Shown here one piece after another: positions 22,101-34,100 of a stretch of 64,000 bases of DNA (the first letter of the stretch is position 1; every line of letters begins with the position of its first letter). The stretch spans positions 17,011 to 81,010 of the forward strand of contig KL647327.1 in assembly GCA_000727475.1 (NCBI GenBank), given 5' to 3'. The DNA is from Sarcocystis neurona. Taxonomy: Eukaryota > Apicomplexa > Conoidasida > Eucoccidiorida > Sarcocystidae. The notes below the pieces were generated by a model. That model was not told the DNA's origin, searched no databases, and was given only the letters and a program-made list of their open reading frames with translations. The position numbers and the translations under genes were made by a program.

Positions 22101-25100
22101 TACTGCAGATACTCTCTACACTCGCGAATGTCTTCGTCCAGCATCAGCTGCTGATGCTCCAGCTTCTGCATGCTCGCGGCGTGCTGCTTCGGCACGCTGC
22201 GCTGGTGATTGCACAAAATCGCCACCGCTCTGCAGCAGTCCACCCGGAGGGGGCGGCGGGCGGAAAAGAAGAAACAGACACAGGAGCGCGGTTGGATCAC
22301 AGGGAGAGACACATCCATCTGAATGACCTCGGAAATATAGCTGCACCACTGCTTCCTTTTAATACTGCGACCGGCCACGTGACGACGTTCAGAAAGACAT
22401 CAGCATGGCCACGCCTGCATGCGGGCGTAGGTGGCGGACGTTTTAAGTCGGCAGGGATAGCAGTCGAGCGCTGACGTGCGCACGAGCGCAACAGTGTGTC
22501 TGGGGATTTACTTGCATGCAACGACTCGCAACGAACTTCTTTACCCACAAAGAAGCGCTGCTGCCTCCAAGAAATTCTCTCCTACACAGGCGACGCGTCC
22601 ACCAACACAAAGACGAGCTGGCGCAGGAGAGAAGTCAAAACGGTCTCAGCTGCTACAGAACCACACGAAACTGCCGGGCCGACACCGGACAAGTGGTTGA
22701 CGAATATGGACAAGAAGACTGCTCAGTCCACTCGCTTGCGCCCCCCCCGCCAAAGTAGCTCCTATGGTGAAAAAGCAGGACTGGTAGTGTTGCTGCTGCA
22801 GTACGCTTCACACTCTCTCTCTTGCTGTTGCCAAGTCAGCAGGAAGGCTATGAGGACTTTCTCTCTTCTTCATGCTGCTGCTGCTGCTGCATTCTACTTC
22901 ACTCTCTCTACTTCAAAGTCCGCGAAGACGATGCGACAAGTTTTCTCTTCTTCGTGCTCTGTTTGCTTCGCGGTGGGCGACCCACCTTGGCGCCACTCCG
23001 CGCGCTGTTACAACGTATCCCTCTTCCTGCGCTGTCTCTCTATTTTGTTCGGTTTTCCTTGTCCACCTCCCGCTATTTTCTTCTTCCTCCGCATCTTCAT
23101 ATCCGGATGCCTTCATCTGGCTGACGCCTTTCCTCTCCTCCCACTCCCTTCCTTCCTATCTCCCCAATGTCCACTACAGTACCCGCGTTTCTTCTTCTCT
23201 CAGCTTCTCTCTTTTCCTCATGTTTGCCGGGTTCTTCTCCTCTCCTCTCGCCCCGAGGCCTGTTTTTTTACCTGTTAGCGTCGTTGTAGAACTGCACCAG
23301 TTCGTTGACGTTGCTGGTGTCACACCTGATGCTCCGCAGCTCCTCTTCTTCCTTCGCTTTCTGTTCTTCTTTTTCTTTCTGTATTGCCTCCGCTGTCTTC
23401 CCAGCAGTCAGCTGCTGCCCGCCTGCTCCTGCCGCCCGCTCCCCACTCTTCACCTTCTCCGCTGCAGCAGCAGCAAGCGGCTTGTCTTCATCCTCGCCGT
23501 CCGACGTTTCCTCAACGCCCTCGTTATCTTCAATCACCCGCCGTCTCTTGGCCGAAGAAGAAAAACTCCGCAGCATCTCGTCGCTCTTCGTGGACTCCCA
23601 GCCGTCTCCGTGTCTCCCCCCCCTCTGGTCTTCTCCTGTTGCTCCTGCTTTTCCTCCTTCGCCCTCAGACTTCACATCAACACCTGCTGCCGCTGCTGCA
23701 ACGTCTGTTGCTGCTGCAACTTCCTGCTTCACGCGTGCTGCCCCCCCTTCCTGCTTGTTCTTCTGCTTGGCTGCCGCTGACGCTCCTCCGTCTCCTTCCG
23801 TCGAGCCAGCGGTCCCAGCAGCGCCACAAGCAGCAGATTTCACCGGTACCTCCGATTCCCGTTTCTTCTTCTTCCCGGACCCGGCTGCTGCTGCGTCTGC
23901 GCTGCGCAGCTGCAGCGCCTTCGACAGCTTCTGCAGTTCATTCTGCAATGTGATGGACGCGTTATACGTGCGAAACACCTTAGCGGAAAGACCCGGCATC
24001 AGCTGCTTCAGGTGGCTGTTCAGCGCCGCGCTCTATAGAAAAAGCAGAACGCGACGAGAGACAGCAGCCGCGGATCTCTCAAGCATTAGAAGAAAACCAT
24101 GCGCAGCACGCCACAAGACAAAACCCACCATAAATGCTCGCACACAGACAAGTACGTGCAAGCCAAGAGAACGACAATGGGAAGAGGAGGGGGAGTGCTT
24201 ACTGTCACACTCTGTACTGATACATCTATAAACACGCAAAATCCCCGCGCGTGCAGCGGGAGAGCTTCCGAGATTTTGACTCCGACAGGTGGGAGAAGGA
24301 GAAGACGCACAGCACGGGACATCCACGTATTAAAAATAGTTCTCCCACAGACACACTTCCACTCGCCCCTGCGTCGGCCATGCATGCGAACGGCCTGACG
24401 CAGCCCACGCTTCGCCCGTGTTCTTCCGCCGTGAAAACGGAGAGAATAAAGATAGGCGCAGCAAGACAAAGAGACGACGTCCTCACCGCTATGGAGCACA
24501 AAAGCAAGAGAGAAAGACTTGTCGAAAGAATGCGATTACAGAGCAAAGACGCTGAAAAGAGCACGTTCCGGAGAACATGCGACGCCGTTCCGCTGAAATA
24601 AACATATGCCTAGCCTCAGCAGACGTCGTCCACAAGGCTGCCACACGACTGAAGAAGAATACGCGTCCAAGAACAAAGGTCTACTAAAACGCTAACAAGA
24701 AGTGCGTCCTCAGCTGTACGTACACTGGAATCCTCGGTGTGACGTGCAAGTCCATCCGCAGACACACACGCATGCGGCAGATAGACTCTACATGTGAACG
24801 TCCCCTGCGTCCTGACGGCTTCTGCGGCTCTTCTAATAACGCCTTAGAGATCTTGTCTTCATCTTCGTAAAGCACGGCGACGGCCTTTCTTTCACGGAGG
24901 AAAAGGAAACGACGGACAGTGTAAGCACCTACGATAGGCGACGCCTAGGAAGGTGCTGTGAGCAGGCGTCCGTTCAGAAGGTAATTATCAGTCACAGAAC
25001 ACATGCCTGCAGCTGTGCGTACAGAGTCAACAACGCGCACTCCCACGTCCGCGTATCGTCGCATGCAAGCACCAGGATCCCTACCTTCACGTATAAATAA

Positions 25101-28100
25101 TGTATGCGCGCGCGAGGACATGCATATATTGAAGGATACGGTCAGAGACGCATACACCAGTACATACTTATACATATAATTATACCTTAAGAGTGGTTAT
25201 ATATACGTATATATATGTATCGCAATAGCTGTGTACACACATGTGTATGCTCATAGCTACTTATATACACGTATACAGATGTATATATATATATACACGC
25301 ACACACACACGTCTATTTCCGGACGCACACATGTCACAGGTCTACTTTGAATAAAACCCAGGTGTGCGGACAGCTGATTTTCGACGCGCACTGGGGTGTA
25401 CGTACAGCAGAAGGCGAGAGGAGGAGGCTTACGTTGATAATGTCAAAGACGTTATCTTCCGGTTTCTTTCCTTTGCAGAACGCAACCATGTTTTTGAACG
25501 CCTGGGGATGAATTTTGACGGTATTGAAGTAGCGGATGGAATCTTTCCCAAGGAAGTCGAAAGTCACTTCCTGCCGCTCTTTGTCAAACGTCAAGTGCTC
25601 CACACGTAAAGAACAGCAGCCCACCGTGTCCGCCTCTTCGTCTGTGCGGAAGAAGAAGAAACAGGAGCAACATAAAAAGCAGGAATCCTGCAGGACGCTG
25701 CGGCAAAACAACGGCGGTGGCCCACACGGAGGCAGCTGCTGCAGTTGTACAGCAAGCACAGGCGAAGTGCGCCATGCAAATATTCGCGAAGCTCCCGTAC
25801 GCCTTCATACATATATATATATATATATATAAGCGTATACACACGTTCGTATCTATATGTGTGACGCATACTTGTCCGTATATGCAGACACAAATACACA
25901 CGCATAGATATATATATATATATAATATACACACGAAGGCGCACACATTTTCACAGAGACTCACAGCAGGCATGTACACACACACGTGTTTGCAGCTCGT
26001 TGAGTACATCCAGATATGCGCCTGTAAATACAGAGACTCGACGATAGACAAACGCTTCCAAAAGGCAGGCGTCCAGAGTTTTTCCCAACGACCCACAAGT
26101 AACTCAAGACTAAAAGCTCCTCGTCTGCGTCTCACTGTCATTTCAAGGTGTACGTACACCCAGAGAGGTGCACGGAGGACGGTGATTTGGACAGTTCTTC
26201 ACGTAGATACTGTCGTGGAGAAGAGCAGGATCAACCGTCTGGCGTAGCTTGACAGAAATATATCTTCACCAGCGGCGCTCACCGGTGTCTTTCTCGCCGC
26301 CGATACGCAGAGCGAGGAAGTCAATTAGGTAGGTCGCGGTGCCTAGCTGACGGTCCAGCGCATGCGTTGCTGCAACAGACAGCAGACGCAGAGACCGCAG
26401 CAGCAGCAGAGCAGTGTCGGCTCTGTTAACGGATGACGGCGCGTCTGCGACGCTGCAGCAGCGGACGTGCTGTGCACACGACTACACCCACATGAAACAG
26501 CAGCAGCAGCAGACTCCCGCGCAGGGGCACTGCGCAGCAGCGACCGCGGGAAACAGCAGCAGCCACATCCCGCGGCAACAACGAAGCAGACGAAAAAAGA
26601 GCAGCAACAGCATCAGTGTTCGCCTCCACAAAATAGCGGCGGGACATATCGCTGCATCACCTTTAGCAGTCGCAGCAGCACCCGCGCGCGCCCCCGCGGC
26701 GTCAGCAGCAGCCCCGGTAGCGGAAGAACAAAGATGCGCCTCTCTGTCACGCTGCTGCAGCACGCGTTGTTCTCTTTCATTCAGTTTCCTTCAGCGTTTG
26801 CCGCTGGTACACCACCAGCGGAAGCAGAACGTCTCCCCTGCTGTGACAACGCTGCGCAAGCTCTGCAAGAAATGCACTCCTCCGCGAAACCGCACCCACC
26901 CATACACCTATCTATATAGAAATTAGTTAGTTAGTTTAAGCAGCGACCATGTGTGCTGGTTATATGAACTTCTTCTCTACACAAGCAGGTCTGAGGAATT
27001 ACGTACGTGTAATCGCATCTTCGAGTGCTGACCTGGCACGGCGCAGACCTCCACACATATATGTATATATATATAGCGAGAGAGAGAGGTGTATACACAG
27101 ATGGATATATAGATGCAGGTATATAGATATATATAGATATATATATATATATAGGTAGGTAGAGATAGACAGATGGATATATAGATATAGATATATATAT
27201 ACATAGATATACAGACACAGAACGACATAGATATATAGATAGATCGTCAGTGTTCCAGTGTATTTCAGACGGGTGAACATACACAACAGCAAAAGGACAA
27301 GAGCAGCCTGTGTCGGCAGCAGTTATCTCAGGCGTTTTTCGGTGAGAGGTGTGCGGCGGAGGGAGTCTGTAGGATGCGGCCCTTTCCTTCCTGCTTCGTC
27401 ACACATGCAACCGTCGTAATGGCAACGGCGGAGCATCAGTGCAGCTTTCTTTCTTCTGTCTGCCACTTCTTGCAGTGCCGCGACAGTGGCACTGATATAC
27501 ACGGGCAGTGTGGGCGGCTGCAGCACGCGCTGTGCAGCTGCTTCTGGAGGAAACGTGTCGGCACCGGCAGCCAGCTGCAGCCCTTCTGGTGTGTGTACGT
27601 ACACTCCATTTTCCGGTGGTAGTCCTTGCGGATCTTGTCCACGTACAGCTGACGCGCAGCACCGTACACAGGCAGCACCACATGGCAGCCGCACGTGAAG
27701 CAAGCGGTCTGACAGAAAGAGACAGAAGTGGGAACGAGCGGAAGAGCAACAGCGACAACCGGCAAAAAACAAAACGCCACGAAAACACCAGAAAGCAACT
27801 GGCAGCCTCACAGACACAGTCACCGTCCACAAACTGCATGCCGCACACCAGAAGATGAAAGGGAGCCGCGCAGACGAGAAACGCAGCAGCCCCCCCCCAC
27901 CCCGCCCCCAGGTGCAGGGTGACACAAAACGAAGCTGAAAGAACGCGACGACACGAGAAAAACAAGGAAAAGGGACAAAATAAAGGTAAGGAAGACGGCA
28001 GCACAACGAGAAGAACGTGGAGGAGAACGAAGAAATACGAGACGACGAAAAAGAAACGTTGGTGACGCAAGAGACGAAGAAGATGGAGGGACGCGAGCGA

Positions 28101-31100
28101 AGACCGACAAAAAGGACCTTTCACCTGCTTGTGCCGCACGCGCAGCAGAGGGGCGCGCAGAAAATGGAACAGAGAAGAAGCAGCAGAAAACAGGAAGGAA
28201 AGAACGCAGAAGAACAACTCAGCACGACGGGAGGAGAAGCCACTCGCACACAGCAGTGCAAAAGCAAAGTGGCAAGCGAGACCAGATGGACAGTATCACG
28301 AGAAGTTCCTTTGGTGCGTTGGGCAAGTCCAGAGAGTTGATACGAGACACGAGTCTGCTACCTGCTGCTTGCAGCTGCGGCAGCGAGAATGGTGCTAGTT
28401 ACTCTAGGCGAAAAACACGTACGACCGCAGCTCAAGGGTTCCTTCTCTTCCTCTTTCGCCGCACTCAGGAACAATGGCAGCACATTTTCTCCCTCTCGGT
28501 CTTCTTTGTTTCTTCTCTTGTGCAGCACAGCAGCAGGCGCAGCGGTATGGTGGTACGCTCGGGGAGTGCAGCCACGCGCACAGCAGACTATAAAAAAATT
28601 CTGTTCAGGAGAAAGCGTGCTTGTGCGCGGGCTCACCTTCAGCTTCCGAGCCTTCTCGTACTTCAGGAAGTCTTGCTGTCCTTTAAATTTAGACTGCGCA
28701 GCGAGATACATGTATTTTACCTGCATGCACGGACGCACCAGCAGCAGCAGCAGCGGAGACGTAGTACGCGCTGCCTACGGTAACAACCACGCACAGCAGC
28801 ACACCCGAAGAGATGACAGCAGCCAGGGGAACTGCGGTCGCAGAAGCGACAGCAGCACAGCCGCTGCAGCAACAGAAAGACGAGCCGCCCCGTGACAACA
28901 GTGACAGAAGCACAGTCGCTGCGGTATCAGCGGCAAAAAGAGGAGCTGCGACTGCGGCAACGAGCGCAGCGGGAGGACCTGGAGAGATGGAGGAGACGCA
29001 AAAATCCACGTAGCAGTCGGCCACGCAGGACGGCAGGCACCCAAAGCAGTGGCGGCAGCAGGAAGAGATGCAGCCGCAGCAACAGAAAACAGACGAAGCA
29101 GCAACAGTAGCTGCGGGAGGCGACGAGGCACCAGCAGGAGCGTCCAGCGCATTCAACTGCAGTAGTAGGGGCAGCAGCCGAGAGCAGCAGCAGCCGAGAG
29201 CAGCATGGCGACAGCAGGGGAGATGGGAGGGATGCGACAGCAGTGGCGGCGCCGCAGCACCACGCACCAGCAGCGGACAGTCCGGCCAAAGAGCGGCAGC
29301 AGCAGTGAGTGAGCACACAGACATCATGGACCAGCAGCACCACCAGCAGGCGCGCTGCAGCGGCAGATCCGCAGAAGAGACGATGCGGCAGCAACACAGC
29401 GGCGGAGCGCAGCGGCAGCAATTGTTGAGAAGAAATCATCAGAGCCGAGCACGGCAGATGGTTGCCTACTTGGTCATTGATAGAATCCCGATAAAACGCA
29501 AGCCAGGTAACTGAGTTGTCGTGGAAGATATCCTTCCACGCATGACCCGGAAGAGAAACTTTTGGCACAGGCGCATCTTCGGCCAAATTCAAAATTACGT
29601 CCTCTGAAAATATCCGCCGCTACACAACAACACACGCACAAAACCCACACATGCTGCAGTTATATATGTATATATATATGTATATATATATGTATACACA
29701 TACACAACGGTGGAATATGTACGTGTGCCCATTTGGGTATGTGGGTTTGTGTACGGACGCGTGTGGGCGTATGCAGGCAAACATATATATATATATATGG
29801 AGAGAAACAGAGAGGGACAGAGTTCGAGATTTTGCTGGGTGTGCCAGCAGCCAGCATGCGCGATACGAAGAGTGTCATATACATGTAAAGAAATACGTAA
29901 ACACCTAGGGAGAACAAGTGGCGCGCAGCCACTGCAGCAGCTTCTAGGAGAGGCGCAGCAGCAGCTAAAAAAACGTAGAGACAGGCAAGTCTTGGTGGAA
30001 CACGGAGGAGACGGAGGACGAAGAATTCTGTGCGTTATGCCGCGTCGAAGAAGAAGAAGCGAATTTTGCCCTGTAACAGCCACGCGGCAGCATCGCAGGC
30101 AGCAGACGTCGCACCAAGCTACGCAGGCGGAGGATCCGCAGCTATACAGAAGGCTGCGGACCTACGACAGCTGCTGCGAAGCTGGGGAAGCAAGCCGGTC
30201 TGCTGCACAGGTGGATGGAGAGAAGGAGCAGCAGCAGCAACACTCGCAAGAAGCGGGCGCGACGCGGTAGCAGGCTGCTGCAGACGCGGACGAGGAGTGC
30301 GCCAGTCGCAGCAGCAGCCCGTGCGGCGGCAGGAGAAAGCTGCAGCAGCAGGGCACGTGCACAACACCCCGCGAGAAGCAGCCGCCACGTTCGGCGGACG
30401 AGGACGAGGCCGACAACGGAAGGCGGCAGCAGGTGCAGCAGCACACGCAGGAGGGGGAGGAGGAAACGGACGAGGAGCAGCAAATGCAGCAGACTCTCCC
30501 GCACGCGTCGCGCAATAGTGACATCAGTCCTACTCGTACGAAGCGGAGAGACGGGCGACCCCCACAGCTGCCGAATTTTCGCAAGCCGCAGAGGACGCAG
30601 GCCACAAAGCGCGGAGAGCCGCTGCCGTGCAAGCCCATCTCGTACTGACTACGGAAGTCGTCTTCTTGGTTTAGCTTTCCTAGGCGCATGTGAGGCTCTG
30701 CAACTAATGCATATGTGTGTGTCTGTGTGTAAGCGTCGTACACACACGTTTGTAGAGACGCGTGTGCGTGTTGCGTGTCTGCATTAACAGATGTAGACAC
30801 GTGCTGTGGGGTCCCCCCCATACACACGCACATACGCACAGACACTCTGGATATATAGACGTCTTCAAACAGGTATGTTCATATCCTTTATACCATATAT
30901 ATATATGTATATATATATAGACACACACACACACACACACGTAGATAGATAGATACACCCTGTCCGCACAGAGGAGTGACACAGGCAGGTGGATAGATAC
31001 ACTTCATCCATCCTATATATATATAGATGTATCCATATATGTATATATAGAGATACGCAGACGACTTGATACAGTCCATCCGTATATATGATACATGCGG

Positions 31101-34100
31101 ACATTTTAAATACTTTTCATAGACACGCAGACACATTACAAATACACACACGTACGTATGCATACATACACATATACACGCTTGCGCCTATACACGTAAA
31201 AACAGCCAATATAGGTGGCGCGTGGTGGACTGTAGGCTGAATACTAACCTTGAGCATGCCTTGCTTCGGGTGCTCACCGCGACCGCGGAAGAGCCCAGGA
31301 GGCTCGACTTTGCTGTTGCCAACTTTCTCTCGAATGAAGTCCACCAAGGCATACGCATACGGAGCACATTCCTCCAGCTTTTGCTGCTTCACGGCCTGCG
31401 GCGAGAGCAGCAGCACATGCAAATGGAGCGCGCCTGCATCAGCTGCAGCAGCAGCAGCAGCCGGAGGGCAGCAGCACCCAGCAGAACGGAGAGCCACACC
31501 GGCTGACTGGAGAGCGCTGCAACAGCAGCACCAGAAACAGAGTGTCGCCAGCAGGAGGAAGGACACCCGCACACACACAGCAACAACAGCAGCGAGAGGA
31601 AGGAAAGGGGCAGAGGCCACGCAAAGGGGCAAAAGAAATGCCAACAGCAGCTGCTGCATCACGGGCTTGCGAGAGCGACGCAGAACAAATGCACGTGCTG
31701 CAGCACTATAGGCAGCAGGAGAGGGTAGGCACCTAGGCGAGACGCAGGCCCACAGCAGCTGGTGGTGCAGGTGGTCACCAGCAGGTGCAGCAGAAACGCT
31801 GCGAGTGGCGCTTCTGCTGCTTCTTCAATACATCGTTGCTGAGGAACATTCGCTCACTTCTCAACTTGATGCCTAGGCTGCACCTGCTGCCTTCTTCGAT
31901 ATTAGACTGCTGCTGCTGCTGCTTAGAACGCTGCCGTTCTGAAAGCGTCCGCTGCGTCTCGTGCGCTGCCCGCCTGTTCCTTCTGTTTAGGCAGCTGCCA
32001 CTCCAGAAGTTGGTGCTTCATCTTCTTCTGCTTCGTACACGCCTGTGGCCGCTGTACGGCTGGTGGGAAGTTGCTGCTGCTTCGATAATGCTGCACCAAT
32101 TTGTTTCCCTCTCCGTGTGTGTAGCCTTGCTGCTACTGCTACCCTCTGGAAGTTGTCAGTTCTGCTTCGCTGCTGCGCCTGTTTCTTCGCCTGCGGCTGC
32201 GCCTGCTCTTTTTCGCCTGCGGCTCCTGCCACCCCGTGTGAGCACGTGCCGCTGCTCCGAACACATACGCAGGTTGCTGTCGCTGCTGCTGTGGCTGCTA
32301 AGGTACACAGATTGCGGACGCGACTGCTAGGGAACAGAGAATGCTGCTGCGGCTGCTAAGGTACAGAGACTACTGCTGCGGCTGCTAAGGTGCAGAGACT
32401 GCTGCTGCGGCTGCTAAGGTAAAGAGACTGCTGCTGCGGCTGCAAAGGTACGCAGACTGCTGCCGCGGCTGCTTCTACGGTACATAGACCGCTGCTGCCG
32501 CTGCTAGGGGACGCAAACTGCTGCGGGTGCTTCTTTCGTCTCTTTTTCTTGTAGAGACGGGATCGCCTACTTCTTTCTGCTCCTTTGACATTTCCTTCTT
32601 CAGCTCCTTCTGCCGATCGAAGTGAGCCTTAATCGCAGAGAAGTCGCATGCACCAAAGCCCGCCGGGGTCTCGCCTGGTTTGTAGTCTGCAGGAAGGCGA
32701 GCTTCTGCATGTCTCGCGTCCTGAATTATTGTGTGCGTGGGTGGAAGCAACTTTATAAAAGCTCTCCAAAAATTCTGAACGAACCGCGGCTTCGTCGCGT
32801 AGTCGCTCTCCATCACCCCACACCTGGGGAGCAGCAGCAACAGCAGGAGTAGCAGCCGGAGCACCTGTTGCAACAGGTTGGCCAGTAACAGCAGCAGAGC
32901 GAGAAGCAACTCCGCGGCCAACACCAACACGCAGCATTCACATGCAGGCGTGCAACACCGGCCACATGGCAGCGACGTCGTCTCGCCAACGGCAACGGAG
33001 ACGTACAGTATGACGCAGCAACAGCAGCAGCAGCGACAGCAGCAGCAGCAGCAGCAGCAACAGAAGTAGCACCAGCGGCAGAAAGAGCAGCAGCACAAGT
33101 AAAGATACTGCTTTTTCAGCAGTTCCGTCGGAGGTGCTGCGACCGAATCAACAGCAGCACATGGCCGTTGTGGCAGCCACAGCAGCAGCAACAGCGCAGT
33201 GGTGATTCCACGTGGGAATACATTCAGCAGCAACTGCACGACACAGGGGTGGACGACGCACTGCTTCGCGGAGAAAGCGGCACCAGAAGTCGCGTCTGCA
33301 CACGCAACCGCACTGGCAGCAGCAGTAGCAGCACGGCTGCACGCCAAGACAGCAACACCAGCAGTCGTCGCAGCAGCAGTCGCACAAGGCCTGCTGGTGT
33401 ACAGACACAGCTGCATCTGCGGCACCAGAAACAAGCAGCAGCAGCAGGAACGTGGTGCAGGCCGCAGCAGCAGCAGCTCGCGCAGAGGCATGCGCAGCCG
33501 CAGCTACCGTACTCCAAGCGGGCCTCAGCAGCTGCAGCAGGAATTCAGACAGTCGCAGCGGTGACGGCAGCAACGCAGCAGCCGCATCAGTTTACAGCCG
33601 CAGCAGAGTAGCGGCGAAGGCATCCGACAGACATGTGCGAGCAGCGGCAGCGTACGGGAGCAACGCAGTGAGCAGCCGAACGCCAATGCGACCACGGCTG
33701 CAACACCGGCAGCTGGGAATTCCGCAGGGACGAAGAAAAGCATCAGCATCTCCGCACTAAGGGCCACGGGCCTGCTGCCGTTGCGGCATTCACTCAGCAG
33801 TAATGCCGCTGCTGCAGCTGCCGCTGCTGCTCCAGCTCCTCCTCCTCCTGCTGCAGGTGTTGGTGGTGCTGATGCCGGGTAGTCGCGTTCTGTGGCTGCT
33901 GCTGCTCCCTTTTCCCTACTGCTGTTCTTCTTGTTGCCACTTCTGCTGCTGCTACACTTTGGCTGCTGCTGCTGCTGCAGCACCGCTGCGGCTGCTACTG
34001 TAAAGCGACTTCTCCCGCTGCTGCCAACGCCGTCGCTGTTGCCCGTGCTGCTGCAACTACAGGAGCGACTGTTGCTGCTGCTGCTGCTGTAGTTGCTGCT

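Noticed and set aside
22496..24231. Plus-strand frames of 240-310 codons
   Set aside because: Antisense shadows of the TOP1 exon 24032-23272 and its CT-rich intron; Ser/Phe/Leu/Cys-rich with no motif.
27323..28217. Long minus-strand frames rich in Phe, Leu, Ser and Cys
   Set aside because: They overlap a CT-rich TOP1 intron. The flanking TOP1 exons (28720-28637 and 27648-27603) join in phase without them, and the composition simply reflects pyrimidine-rich DNA.
29595..30270. Frames of 160-190 codons with Ile/Tyr/Thr-rich runs
   Set aside because: Generated by TA/CA microsatellite DNA within a TOP1 intron.
29592..31249. A TOP1 micro-exon of about 16 nt between exons 31395-31249 and 29619-29470
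   Set aside because: First thought necessary to bridge GMLK and EDVILN. An alternative acceptor (gttgtgtag|cggcgg) at 29619 supplies RRIFS in frame, so no micro-exon is needed.
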